Shown piece by piece: positions 41,975-50,844 of a stretch of 64,000 bases of DNA. Every line of letters starts with the position of its first letter. Position 1 is the first letter of the stretch. The notes under the pieces are model-generated. The model saw only the letters and a list, made by a program, of their open reading frames with translations. It made no database searches and had not been told where the DNA came from. This DNA comes from HGM12998 sp900756495 (GTDB lineage: Bacteria > Bacillota > Clostridia > Oscillospirales > Oscillospiraceae), in assembly GCA_958477305.1 (NCBI GenBank), contig CAUEFI010000002.1, positions 171,777-235,776 on the forward strand, given 5' to 3'. Position numbers and translations under genes: made by a program.

Positions 41975-43090
41975 TTAGGCGGGATACTTGCCGATGAGCT
42001 CCTGAATGGCGTCATAGATCTCCTGGCCATTCTCGGTGTTGGCGATCCAGTTATCCGTGGTGGTCTTGGCGACCTCCTCCAGGCGGGCGCGCTCCTCATC
42101 GCTGAACTTGTAGACCTGGGCATCGGGATAGTCGTTGGCGATGATGCCGCGGACCTCGGCCTCGATGTCATCCCAGAAAGAGCCGCAGATCTCCAGCGCC
42201 TTCTCTCCGCTGTAGTCGTCCAGAACCTGCTGCAGGTCGGCGGGCAACTCGGCATAAGAGTCCTTGTTCATCAGCATGAAGTAGTTGGAGACGCCGATGT
42301 TCTCGTCGGCATAGTACTTAATCAGCTCATACAGCTTGAAGGAGTAGATGGCGTGCCAGTCGGTGATGACAGCGTCAATGGTAGCGTTGTCAATGGCGTT
42401 ATACAGCTCGCCGATGGGCACGCCAACAGGGGCGGCGCCCAGATCCTGAATGAAGTTGGTCGGGGGGCCGGAGTTGCCGCGGATGTTCAGACCGGCCAAA
42501 TCGTCAACACTCTGGATATTCTTGCCCTTGGAGGCGATAGGGGACTGGCAGTTGGCGTGCAGGAGCAGCACGTGATAATCCTCGTACTCGGCCTTCAGGT
42601 AGTCATAGTCGGCATACAGGTGCCACATGACCTCAGAAGCCTGCTGAGAAGTGGTAATGTCCAGCAGGGGCAGCATCATGCCCTCAGAGGCGGGGAAGAC
42701 GCCGGGGAAGAAGGACTGCAGGCCCCAGCCGATGTCCACGGTGCCGTTCAGGACCATGTCCACGGTGTCCTTGGGGCCGCCCATGGTGCCGCCGTGGTAG
42801 ATCTCAATGTCCAGGCGGCCGCCGCTGGCCTCCTCGACCTGAGCAGCCCAGGCATCCAGGAATTTACCGGTGGCGGAGGTAGCGGGATCGTGCTGGTGAA
42901 CCGTCAGCTTGTAGACCTCGCCGTCAGCGGCGGGGGCCTGAGACTCAGGAGCCTGAGACTCATTCTGGGCGGGTTCGGACGCGGGAGGATTGGAGGCGCC
43001 GGCAGGGGGAGTGTCATTGCCGCCGCCGCAGGCAGCCAGCATACCAAATACCATGGCAAGAGCAAGAACCAGTGCAAGTTTCTTTTTCAC
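41975..43090 (-). CDS. dctP: TRAP transporter substrate-binding lipoprotein (DctP family)
   Basis: 371 residues from GTG 43090 with AAGGAGGA 9 bases upstream. The signal peptide ends in a lipobox, LAAC, so Cys21 would be lipidated, followed by a Pro/Ser/Glu-rich linker to about residue 50. The DctP fold follows: LTVHQHDPATSATG, EIYHGGTMGGPKDTVDMVLNG, GLNIRGNSGPP (the ligand-carboxylate arginine) and DAVITDW. It captures a carboxylate outside the cell for DctQM. It is between dctM and dctQ in the gallate cluster. Confidence 0.94.
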   Translation of the reverse strand: MKKKLALVLALAMVFGMLAACGGGNDTPPAGASNPPASEPAQNESQAPESQAPAADGEVYKLTVHQHDPATSATGKFLDAWAAQVEEASGGRLDIEIYHGGTMGGPKDTVDMVLNGTVDIGWGLQSFFPGVFPASEGMMLPLLDITTSQQASEVMWHLYADYDYLKAEYEDYHVLLLHANCQSPIASKGKNIQSVDDLAGLNIRGNSGPPTNFIQDLGAAPVGVPIGELYNAIDNATIDAVITDWHAIYSFKLYELIKYYADENIGVSNYFMLMNKDSYAELPADLQQVLDDYSGEKALEICGSFWDDIEAEVRGIIANDYPDAQVYKFSDEERARLEEVAKTTTDNWIANTENGQEIYDAIQELIGKYPA

Positions 43091-43145
43091 AAGCGTGTCC
43101 TCCTTAAAATAAAATATATTTTATGCCCTGCAACCGGGCATGGGG

Positions 43146-44456
43146 CTAATTGGTCATGACGCCAGGCAGCCAGGTGGAGAGCGGCTCAACGGCCATGACA
43201 ATGGCCACCGCAATAACCAAGGCCACGATAAAGGGGGCTGTGCCCTTAAAGATACGCTGGAGCGGCGTCTTTTTGGCCACGCCCGCCATCACGTAGCAGC
43301 ACATGCCCACAGGCGGGGTGATGAGGCCCAGCTGCATGATCATGACCATCAGCACGCCGAACCAGATCTTGTCGAAGCCCAGCCCGGTGACAATGGGCAG
43401 GAAGATGGGGACCAGCAGAACAATCAGAGGCAGAGAGTCCACGAAGCAACCGAGCACGGCGTAGACAATCAGGATCGCAGCCAGAATGACGTACGGAGAC
43501 ACGTCCAGCCCGGCGGCAAAAGCGGCCAGCTCGGAGGGCATCCGGGACAGGGTGAGGAAGTATCCAAAGACATAGGCGCCAATCATGATCAGGAAGATCA
43601 TGGCGGTGGTCTTAATGGTGTCGTACAGGGAGGCCACAATATTCTTAAAGGTGGCCTTCTTGCGGATCAACATGAAGACAAACGCACCAAACGCGCCGAT
43701 GGCGCCGCCCTCATTGGGCGTAAACCAGCCGAGGAAGATACCGCCCAGAACAAGAGCGAACAAAATGACGACGGGCAGAATGCCGGTGAGGGATTTAATC
43801 TTTTCGCTCATCGGGACCTTGGGACCCTGAGGGCCGGCATCCTTATCAACGGTGCAGATGATGATAACGGTGATGGCATAGATGACGGCCAGCAGAATCC
43901 CGGGGAAAATACCGGCCATAAACATCTTGCCGACGGCCACTTCCGCGGCGGTGCCGTAGAGAATAAAGCCGGTGCTGGGGGGAATCAGGATGCCCAGGGT
44001 GCCGCCGGCAGAAATTGCGCCGCAGGACAGTGTGTCCTTATAACCGTACTTTTCCATCTCAGGCAGGCAGACAATACCCATGGTGGCAGTGGTGGCGGTG
44101 GCGGAGCCGCAGATGGCGGCAAATCCGGCACAGGCGGCGATGGTGGCGACCGCCAGGCCCCCGCGGATACGGCCCAGGACTTTGTAGCAGAAGTTGTACA
44201 GATCTCCGCTGATTCCGGCGTAATATGCGATTTGTCCCATCAACACGAACATCGGAATAACCGATAGGTTAAAGGTCGCGCTGGTGGTAAACGGCACGGT
44301 CTTCAGATAGCCCATGGCTGCCGTCACGTTTCCTCCGGTGACAAAAATACAGCCGATGAACCCCACGATGACCATGGCCATACCGATATGGACGCCCAAA
44401 AACAGCAGAACCAGCAGGGCAACGATGCCCAGGAGGCCAACCAGAATTGGATCCAT
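43146..44456 (-). CDS. dctM: TRAP transporter large permease (DctM family)
   Basis: 436 residues, 11-12 membrane segments. Typical DctM segments are visible: FVLMGQIAYYAGISGDLYN, CGAISAGGTLGILIPPSTGFILYGTAAEVAVGKMF, WFTPNEGGAIGAFGAF and GLITPPVGMCCYVMAG. It carries out sodium-driven uptake together with DctP and DctQ. The start ATG 44456 lies 30 bases after the flavoprotein stop, so the genes are likely cotranscribed. The order M-P-Q follows the gene for the iron-sulfur flavoprotein. Confidence 0.95.
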   Translation of the reverse strand: MDPILVGLLGIVALLVLLFLGVHIGMAMVIVGFIGCIFVTGGNVTAAMGYLKTVPFTTSATFNLSVIPMFVLMGQIAYYAGISGDLYNFCYKVLGRIRGGLAVATIAACAGFAAICGSATATTATMGIVCLPEMEKYGYKDTLSCGAISAGGTLGILIPPSTGFILYGTAAEVAVGKMFMAGIFPGILLAVIYAITVIIICTVDKDAGPQGPKVPMSEKIKSLTGILPVVILFALVLGGIFLGWFTPNEGGAIGAFGAFVFMLIRKKATFKNIVASLYDTIKTTAMIFLIMIGAYVFGYFLTLSRMPSELAAFAAGLDVSPYVILAAILIVYAVLGCFVDSLPLIVLLVPIFLPIVTGLGFDKIWFGVLMVMIMQLGLITPPVGMCCYVMAGVAKKTPLQRIFKGTAPFIVALVIAVAIVMAVEPLSTWLPGVMTN

Positions 44457-44486
44457 GCAGTGAGGTACCCCCTTATTTACCCAGAT

Positions 44487-45041
44487 TTAGAGAACCAGAG
44501 ACTGTCCCAGCTCGTAGGCCCTGATCTTCAGGTCCCGATCATTCTCGGCAGCCTCAGGATCGGTCGCCTTTGTGCATACCAGGGTGTCAACCAAATCAAA
44601 GCCGTAGGCCGGATACATGGCCGCCGTGTAGTCGAAGTAGGAGCGATACAGGTTGGGATCGTCAGACCCCTGGCTGTACACCGCCACAAACTTCTTGTTG
44701 CCGTAGCGAGGCCGACACTCCATATCCATCAGGGGATACAGACGGTCGTACAGGTTCTTTACCGGGCCGGTCACCTGCATCATATAGATCGGCGAGCCGA
44801 TCACCACGGCGTCGGCCTCCTTTACATGCTGGAGGGCCTCGTGGAGCTCGTCGTTGATGATACAGTCCCCTTTGACGCGGCAGGCAAAGCAGCTTTGGCA
44901 GGCCATAAATTTCATCTTGAACAGGGTGTAGTACTTGGCCTCAGCGCCGGTGTCGCGGACGCCTTTGGCAATGGTGTCCAAGATGGTGTTAATATTTCCG
45001 TCCATACGGGGGCTTCCATTAAAAATGACAACCTTTTTCAT
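44487..45041 (-). CDS. Iron-sulfur flavoprotein (flavodoxin-fold, NAD(P)H-dependent reductase type)
   Basis: 184 residues. The N-terminal VVIFNGSPRMDGNINTIL is the FMN phosphate loop of the NADPH-dependent FMN reductase family. Cys48, Cys51, Cys54 and Cys60 form the compact CX2CX2CX5C motif of iron-sulfur flavoproteins, so one [4Fe-4S] cluster near FMN is likely. GSPIYMMQVTGPVKNLYDRLYP completes the FMN site. It could pass electrons within the aromatic degradation pathway, but the partner is unknown. AAAGGAAA precedes ATG 45041. It lies 186 bases after the transhydroxylase small subunit, behind a GC-rich structured spacer. Confidence 0.88.
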   Translation of the reverse strand: MKKVVIFNGSPRMDGNINTILDTIAKGVRDTGAEAKYYTLFKMKFMACQSCFACRVKGDCIINDELHEALQHVKEADAVVIGSPIYMMQVTGPVKNLYDRLYPLMDMECRPRYGNKKFVAVYSQGSDDPNLYRSYFDYTAAMYPAYGFDLVDTLVCTKATDPEAAENDRDLKIRAYELGQSLVL

Positions 45042-45148
45042 GGTTCGCTGTTTCCTTTCCCCTCTGCGCGGGTATCATATTTGGTGTGTGCCGGACGCCG
45101 GGAGGCGGGCACAGCGTGCACAAGCGCCCTATAAAATCGCCGGTCTGG

Positions 45149-45199
45149 CGCCGGCCCGCCGCGTGGAGCTTATGCGGCGGACCGGGCGTCCGGCCGGCG
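45149..45199 (-). promoter_or_regulatory. GC-rich structured spacer inside the gallate operon
   Basis: Two nested 7-bp pairings (45149-45155 with 45193-45199; 45156-45162 with 45174-45180) form a strong stem with a 12-base bulge. On the minus strand it is followed by ATTTTAT. It may be a partial terminator, attenuator or RNA-processing barrier between the transhydroxylase and flavoprotein/TRAP genes. Confidence 0.45.
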
Positions 45200-45227
45200 T
45201 TGTTTTGGGGTATGTGCTTCTTACAGT

Positions 45228-46079
45228 TTACAGCTTGATGAAGCCGAGGTTGAGGGACTCGCCGGAGATGGTGACCTCGGTCTCGTACTTTTTGCCGGCG
45301 GCGTCGATGGAGATGGTGTACTTGCCGTCATCCAGCGCGTCGAACTTGAACTCGCCGAAGAAGTTGGTCTTCTGGGTCTCCTCGTGGCCCTCGCCCTTGA
45401 TGGTGGCGGTGGCGTTCTCGAAGCAGTCCCCATCCACCAGCACGCCGGCGGACACGAAGTTCTTGGTGTACCGGTACAGGTTCTTGTACAGCACGTGGGG
45501 CTTGGTGCCCAGCTCTGCCTTGTAGGCGGAGAGCTCACCGGAGGCGATGCGCGCCTCGATTTCGGCCGGCTCACACTCCACAAAGCTCAGCGCGCCGGAG
45601 GGGCAGTTGTGCACGCAGCGGGGCAGACCGATGGGCCAGCCCTCCTTGTCGTCCAGCAGGTGGGCGCACATCGTGCACTTCTGGGGCACATTGTACTCCT
45701 CGTTGTAGTAGATGGCCCCGTAGGGGCAGGAGTCGGCCAGAGCCTTGTTGCCCTTCGCCTTCTCCTTGTCGATGAGGACAATACCGTCCTCACGGCGGGT
45801 GACGGCGCCGTCGCCCGCGGCAATACAGGGCGCGTTCTCGCAGTGCTGGCAGGGCATGGGCAGGTAGGCAATGTCGTTGCGGGCGTAAACGCCGCGCTCG
45901 CGGCGGGTCACGTCAATCCAGCGCTGCCCGTGGCGGGGCTGGGGGTCGCTGTCCCACCAGTCGCTGTGTACGGGGCCAGTGGACATATCCAGTTCGCAGT
46001 ACTCATCCTTGCAGCCCATCAGGCAGTTGTTGCAGTTGTGGCACCAACGAACGTCAATGATCATGTACTTCTGTTTCAT
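45228..46079 (-). CDS. athS: Pyrogallol-phloroglucinol transhydroxylase, small (beta) subunit
   Basis: 283 residues. Residues 1-200 are a three-cluster ferredoxin: CHNCNNCLMGCKDEYC, CQHCENAPC, CPYGAIYYN with CTMC, and CVHNCP. The last 80 residues (about 205-283; GVLVDGDCFENATATIKGEG, then TNFFGEFKFDALDDGKYTISID) form a transthyretin-like beta domain, the distinctive feature of this subunit in Pelobacter acidigallici (about 274 residues). It docks on the molybdenum subunit. The start ATG 46079 overlaps the large-subunit stop codon by 4 bases. Confidence 0.93.
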   Translation of the reverse strand: MKQKYMIIDVRWCHNCNNCLMGCKDEYCELDMSTGPVHSDWWDSDPQPRHGQRWIDVTRRERGVYARNDIAYLPMPCQHCENAPCIAAGDGAVTRREDGIVLIDKEKAKGNKALADSCPYGAIYYNEEYNVPQKCTMCAHLLDDKEGWPIGLPRCVHNCPSGALSFVECEPAEIEARIASGELSAYKAELGTKPHVLYKNLYRYTKNFVSAGVLVDGDCFENATATIKGEGHEETQKTNFFGEFKFDALDDGKYTISIDAAGKKYETEVTISGESLNLGFIKL

Positions 46080-48793
46080 CGGATATCAACCATCCCTTCG
46101 GTGACAAATTGCGGGTAGCCAGTCTCATAGGCGTCGCCGTTCCACTTCTCCACCTCAATAAAGGCGGTGTTGGGGCACTGGCCGCAGGCATACTTGGACA
46201 TATAGTGGGCAGGGTTCAGAATGTTCACGCAGCCACCGCGGTCAGCGGACTGGCCGGGCGTACCGATAGGCTGGTACTCGGCGCAGGACTCATAGGAGTG
46301 CACGGTGCCGGGCTGTACCTTCTGACCGACCTGGGCGTACAGGATGACGGATCCGCGGTCATTGTAAGCACGGACCAGGTCGCCCTCCTTGATGCCGCGG
46401 GCGTCGGCGTCCACCTTGTTCATGCGGATGATCCAGTAGTAGTGGTCGCCCACCTTCATGCGGTGGTCGCGGATGTCGTTCATAAAGCTGTCCTTGCCGT
46501 CGCCCATGGTGTGGAAGGAGTAGCGGGGGTGGGGAGAGAGCATGCCCAGCGGATACCGCTTCTGGTTCTCATACTCGCGGGGCTTGACATAGCTGTGCAT
46601 GGCGGGGCGGTACTCGTCCTTGTAGCCCTCTTTCTCGAAGCGGCTGATGGAGGTGGAGATAAACTCGACCTTGCCGGTCGTGGTCTGCAGGCCCTTGCCG
46701 CCGCACTGGTTGTTGGGCCGGGGGCCCCAGTCGGGGGTATCCTTCACGCGGTCCTCTGCGAACCAGCGCAGAGCCACGGTCTTGGGACGGTCGGGGTTGA
46801 CAGGCACCACAAAGTAGCCCTTCTTCTTAAACTCGTCGAAGGTCATGTACTTGGGCATGTCGGTGGCGTTGTAGTACTGCTCGATCCAGGCCAGCTCGTC
46901 CTTACCCTCGTGGTAAATGGGGCCAATGCCCAGGCGGTCAGCCAGCTCGCAGTAGATGTGGAAGTCGGACTTGGACTCGCCAACGGGCTGGATGCACTTG
47001 TCCTGGAGGGAGATGACACGGTGGTTACACTGGATGTAGTTGTCGGGGATGTAGCCGGAGCAGTTGGCAAACTCGGAGATGTCCCAGCGCTCGAAGTTGG
47101 TGCAGGCGGGGAGGATCAGGTCGGCAAACTGCACTTCGCCCTCGTACCAGATGGACTCGGAGACCACACACTCCAGGCGGGGATCATTGTACATCTTGGC
47201 GTAGCGGTTGCCCTCCTGCATGGTGCCGATGTGGGAGCCGCCGTAGTGCCAGTACATGTGGCAGCGCTCATAGCCGGGAGCGGGGTACTCGTACTTGTGC
47301 ATCTGGTGGGGAATGTCGCCGCCGCAGAAGCCCTTGCCGTTCCAAGTGAACTTCTTGCCCTCAGGCAGGGTGAGGCACTCGGGGATACGCAGGCGGGGCA
47401 CATGCTGGCCGGCAGGAGTATTGATGTTCAGAGGCGCGGGGAAGGAAGTCCGGCCATCGAACATACGCCAAGCAAACTTAAAGCCAGCGGCGGAGTTCTC
47501 GCAGTCGCCGGAGATGCCGCCCTCGGCGTAGCCGGGGAAGAAGAAGGTGGTATCCACAGGGGAACCCTGGGTGGTAGACCACATGTTGGAGCCGGGCTTG
47601 CCCATGCCCTGCATGGTGCCCAGGGCAATCATGCCGCGGGTCCACTCAATGCCGTGGCCGGCGCGGCAGGCTCCGCCCCAGCCGCCCAGACCGCCGGCGG
47701 CCAGATAGGTGTTCTTCTTGGCCCACTCGCGGGCCAGGGCGCGGATCTCGCAGGCGGGTACGCCGGACTCGGCCTCAGCCCACTCGCAGGTCTTGGGCTG
47801 GCCGTCGGTCTTGCCCAGCACGTAGTCGGCCCACTCCTCAAAGCCGTAGGCGTGGGTGGCCACGTACTCCTTGTCGTAGGTGCCCTCGGTCAGCCAGGTA
47901 TAGGCGATGGCGAAGGACAGGGCGTGGTCGGTGCCCACCTTGGGGGAGAACCACTTGTCGGCAAACAGCGCGGCAGAGTAGTTGTAGTGGGGGTCAATGT
48001 AGACCATCTTGACGCCCAGGTTCTCCTTCATCCATTTGCGCCAGATGGTGGACTCATAAGCGGCGTAAATACCGCCGTTGGTCTCCGGGTCGGCGGACCA
48101 CATGACGAGCATCTCGGCGTTCTTCAGGCCGTCCTCCAGCAGGTCATACTGCTCGGGGTTGCCCAGGCGCCAGGAGAAGCCCCACATGTGCATGCCGCCC
48201 CAGTGCCAGCCCTCCCAGGAGTCGGGGTTGTGGTCGGCATAGGAGAAGCCCACCAGATTCATAAAGCGGAAGTAGGCGGAGTGACGGTAGCCGAAGTTAC
48301 CCCACATATGGTGGGAAGAGGGGGTAGACAGGATGGAGGCGGGGCCGTACTCGGTGCGGATACGGTTGATCTCCTTCACCAGGATGTCATACATCTCGTC
48401 CCAGGTGATGCGCTCGTAGCCGGAAATGCCGCGGTTCTGGGGATTGCGCTCCCCATCGGGATCCCAGTCCACGCGCTTCATGGGGTACAGGTTGCGCCGG
48501 TCAGAGTAGATCATGGACTTAAAGCCCGCGGTGTACTGCGCGACCGTGGTCTTGCGGGGGGGAGTGAACTCCTGCCCACGAGCCTCGATAGTCCAGGACG
48601 GAGCGTCCACGCTGTCGTCAAAGTCCATGGGGGTCATGCGGACGATCTTCCCATCTTTGACGTAGACGAAAACAGGTCCGCCGGTGCTGGAGTTGGTCAG
48701 CCGATAGGTGTCGCCCACTTTGACGCCAACACCCAGCTCATCGCCGGTCATGGCGCTCTCGGCTTGCATTTTTAACCGTTCGGTCTCTCCCAT
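46076..48793 (-). CDS. athL: Pyrogallol-phloroglucinol transhydroxylase, large (alpha) subunit
   Basis: 905 residues; the Pelobacter acidigallici enzyme has about 875. It is a molybdopterin enzyme of the DMSO-reductase superfamily that converts pyrogallol to phloroglucinol using 1,2,3,5-tetrahydroxybenzene as co-substrate, with no net redox change. RLTNSSTGGPVFVYVKDGKI and SSHHMWGN are nearly those of the known enzyme as I recall it. His161, Asp191, Ser192 (molybdenum ligand) and Trp193 correspond, offset by 17, to His144, Asp174, Ser175 and Trp176 there. No iron-sulfur Cys motif occurs at the N-terminus, as expected. The start ATG 48793 has AAGGAGG upstream. It lies 84 bases after the gallate decarboxylase stop. 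Confidence 0.95.
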   Translation of the reverse strand: MGETERLKMQAESAMTGDELGVGVKVGDTYRLTNSSTGGPVFVYVKDGKIVRMTPMDFDDSVDAPSWTIEARGQEFTPPRKTTVAQYTAGFKSMIYSDRRNLYPMKRVDWDPDGERNPQNRGISGYERITWDEMYDILVKEINRIRTEYGPASILSTPSSHHMWGNFGYRHSAYFRFMNLVGFSYADHNPDSWEGWHWGGMHMWGFSWRLGNPEQYDLLEDGLKNAEMLVMWSADPETNGGIYAAYESTIWRKWMKENLGVKMVYIDPHYNYSAALFADKWFSPKVGTDHALSFAIAYTWLTEGTYDKEYVATHAYGFEEWADYVLGKTDGQPKTCEWAEAESGVPACEIRALAREWAKKNTYLAAGGLGGWGGACRAGHGIEWTRGMIALGTMQGMGKPGSNMWSTTQGSPVDTTFFFPGYAEGGISGDCENSAAGFKFAWRMFDGRTSFPAPLNINTPAGQHVPRLRIPECLTLPEGKKFTWNGKGFCGGDIPHQMHKYEYPAPGYERCHMYWHYGGSHIGTMQEGNRYAKMYNDPRLECVVSESIWYEGEVQFADLILPACTNFERWDISEFANCSGYIPDNYIQCNHRVISLQDKCIQPVGESKSDFHIYCELADRLGIGPIYHEGKDELAWIEQYYNATDMPKYMTFDEFKKKGYFVVPVNPDRPKTVALRWFAEDRVKDTPDWGPRPNNQCGGKGLQTTTGKVEFISTSISRFEKEGYKDEYRPAMHSYVKPREYENQKRYPLGMLSPHPRYSFHTMGDGKDSFMNDIRDHRMKVGDHYYWIIRMNKVDADARGIKEGDLVRAYNDRGSVILYAQVGQKVQPGTVHSYESCAEYQPIGTPGQSADRGGCVNILNPAHYMSKYACGQCPNTAFIEVEKWNGDAYETGYPQFVTEGMVDIR

Positions 48794-48877
48794 TTTGATT
48801 CCTCCTTGAACAAATTTCTGCTTGCTATTTATCAACGCGGCGTCTGCTGGGACGACGGATGATACAAAAATAAAAGA

Positions 48878-50356
48878 TTAAAACAGATCGGGAGCCCACT
48901 TGGAGGGGTCCACATCCATAAAGCGCGCCCGCACAAATTTCTTCTTGCAGTCGAAGGGCACGGTGGCGTCGAAGATGGTCTTGCAGGAGATGCCCCGATC
49001 CCGGTTGAGCGGGTGATACTCCGGATGAGACGAGGGATCCAGCGGGTGGCAGCGGACACCGGGGATAAACACGGTGTCCACGTTGCCCTGAAAGCGGGTA
49101 TTCATGGCCCACAGCACGTCGTTGGAGTCGAAGATATCCACATCATCGTCCACCAGAATGACGTTCTTGAGCTCAGGGAACGCAGAGAAGGCCAGCAGAG
49201 CGGCCTGACGCTGCTTGCCCTCGTCGGTGGGCACCGTCTTTTTGATCTGGAGCACCGCCATGTACTTTCCGCCGCCGGCGGAATGGGCGTACACATTGGT
49301 CACCTTGCCGGGCAGGGCGCGCTCCACCATGGACAGAATGCTGGCCTCGGTGGGGATGCCTGCCATGGAGACATGCTCCTCGGAGGGGCCAATACAGGTC
49401 TGCATAATCGGATCCTTCCGGGTGGTGACGGCGGATACCTTAATGACGTTGCAGCGGGGGAAAGCGTCGCCGGTGTAGCCGGGGAACTCAGGCATGGCAT
49501 AGCCGGTGCCGGTAGTGGCGTCCTCTTTTACTGTAACGCCGGGAAGGATTTCGCCCTCGATGACAATCTCGGCCTTGGCCAGCGCCTCAATGTCCTGGGT
49601 CTTGCACTTGACCAGCTCCACGGGCTGCTTGCGCAGGGAGCCGGCTACCGACAGCTCGTCATAGCCATAGGGAGTCGTGGGGGGCTCGAAGCAGGCCCCT
49701 ATGTAGATGGCGGGATCCAGGCCAATGCTGATGGACAGGGGCATAGGCTTCCCAAGGGCGGCATACTTGTCGTAGATCATGCCCAGGTGCCGGGAGCCGG
49801 GCTGCAGAAATACCGAGATAGTATCGGCGTCGTGAATGCACAGCCGGTGAATGGTCACGTCGGTTTCGCCAGTCTCTGGATCCTTGGAGCGCAGCAGTCC
49901 CAAGGTGATATAGGGGCCGCCATCGTCAGGAGTATTGGTAGAGGCGGGCACCAGCTTCCGGACGTCAAAATCGGGGTCAGAAGCCAAGTAAACCTCCTCC
50001 TGGCAGGGCGCGGGGCCGTCGACCGTCACAGGAGCCACAGGGTTGGTCACCGACTCCATCATAAAGCGGCCCAGGTTCTGGGGCTCAGTCCCCAGCAGGT
50101 GCGCCACACGCTTGCGGCTGGCCATCAGGCCAATGGCAATTTTGGCTCCGGGGTGTCCCTTTATATTTGTGAACATCATAGCGGGGCCCTCCCGGGTGGG
50201 GCGCTGTACCGTACCGCCCGCCCCTACGCGGCGGTAAACCCCCGACAGCTCGTGAATGGGATCTACCTCCACATCGGTCTCCAGGTATTGCCCGGGAATG
50301 GTTTTCAGGTACTCCAGCGCGGAACGCAGATCGTTGACGGGACAGATTTCGTTCAT
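48878..50356 (-). CDS. lpdC: UbiD-family decarboxylase, probable gallate decarboxylase (LpdC type)
   Basis: 492 residues, matching LpdC (about 490). Prenylated-FMN-dependent decarboxylases remove CO2 from aromatic acids. UbiD features include MMFTNIKGHPGAKIAIGLMASR, the cofactor-binding segment TIHRLCIHDADTISVFLQPG (Arg171), GLDPAIYIGACF and the acidic AEIVIEGEILPG (Glu263, Glu267). Gallate as substrate is inferred from the next gene, which uses pyrogallol, and from the LpdD gene; protocatechuate is the main alternative. The start ATG 50356 has AGAGGAGAG upstream; the longer frame runs into the promoter. Confidence 0.92.
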   Translation of the reverse strand: MNEICPVNDLRSALEYLKTIPGQYLETDVEVDPIHELSGVYRRVGAGGTVQRPTREGPAMMFTNIKGHPGAKIAIGLMASRKRVAHLLGTEPQNLGRFMMESVTNPVAPVTVDGPAPCQEEVYLASDPDFDVRKLVPASTNTPDDGGPYITLGLLRSKDPETGETDVTIHRLCIHDADTISVFLQPGSRHLGMIYDKYAALGKPMPLSISIGLDPAIYIGACFEPPTTPYGYDELSVAGSLRKQPVELVKCKTQDIEALAKAEIVIEGEILPGVTVKEDATTGTGYAMPEFPGYTGDAFPRCNVIKVSAVTTRKDPIMQTCIGPSEEHVSMAGIPTEASILSMVERALPGKVTNVYAHSAGGGKYMAVLQIKKTVPTDEGKQRQAALLAFSAFPELKNVILVDDDVDIFDSNDVLWAMNTRFQGNVDTVFIPGVRCHPLDPSSHPEYHPLNRDRGISCKTIFDATVPFDCKKKFVRARFMDVDPSKWAPDLF

Positions 50357-50511
50357 ATGCACACTCTCCTCTTTATCAAATATAAACTGTAACCCTAGAT
50401 CACAGTCAAGGAAAACCAAGACGCCATTTCCGCCAAAAAAGGGAACTGGATTTTGTGCAGGTACACCAGTGGTGTTCCGCATAACCTTGTAAAAAAAGCA
50501 CAGCACTGCTA

Positions 50512-50553
50512 CTATACTGCTTATCATAAACTGTATAATTGCTATACTGTCAA
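50512..50553 (-). promoter_or_regulatory. Promoter and direct repeats upstream of the gallate decarboxylase
   Basis: On the minus strand TTGACA (50548-50553) and TATGAT (50523-50528) are separated by 19 bases. The octamer CTATACTG occurs at 50512-50519 and 50542-50549, exactly 30 bases apart, one copy overlapping the -35 and the other downstream of the -10. This is a plausible pair of regulator sites. Confidence 0.5.
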
Positions 50554-50601
50554 GGGGATTCTATTAAAAATATCTGGCAAAAATGCCGGAATTATCTTCA
50601 A

Positions 50602-50637
50602 AAAAGAGGCGCCGCACATTTGTGCGGCGCCTCTTTT
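50602..50637 (-). terminator. Terminator after the symporter genes
   Basis: A 17-base arm pair (50602-50618 with 50621-50637) is perfectly complementary around a tight loop. On the minus strand it is followed by a T-run. It separates the symporter pair from the decarboxylase transcript. Confidence 0.88.
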
Positions 50638-50844
50638 CCCTCTGTTCATTTCAACGGAAACCGGAGCGCAGTTCACACAGAATTTCCTCGGGCAGAACCC
50701 GGACTAATCCTTTTTACCTTTCTGCCTGGCGAAGCCGACAAATGTGACAATCAAAAGAACCGCACAGAAGCAAAGCAGATAGATTGCGCAACTAGGATTA
50801 ATACCCACAAAGAAGCGCCCCTTTCTCCAAATAATATAATTAGA

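Larger units (their letters stand above)
50357..50844. other. Intergenic region upstream of the gallate decarboxylase, 488 bases
   Basis: It contains the decarboxylase promoter and repeats (50512-50553), a bidirectional-looking terminator (50602-50637) and about 200 bases up to the small symporter partner with no recognised gene. Two short plus-strand frames in it look random. Confidence 0.6.

Noticed and set aside
46109..48775. An 888-codon open frame on the plus strand opposite the transhydroxylase large subunit
   Set aside because: It is the antisense shadow of a strongly conserved gene with biased codons; the translation is low-complexity (Val, Gly, His, Leu) with no recognisable domain or ribosome binding site.
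50512..50549. Short repeated octamers considered as a CRISPR or satellite array
   Set aside because: Only two copies, 8 bases each, within a promoter; far too short for a CRISPR repeat and better explained as regulator sites.
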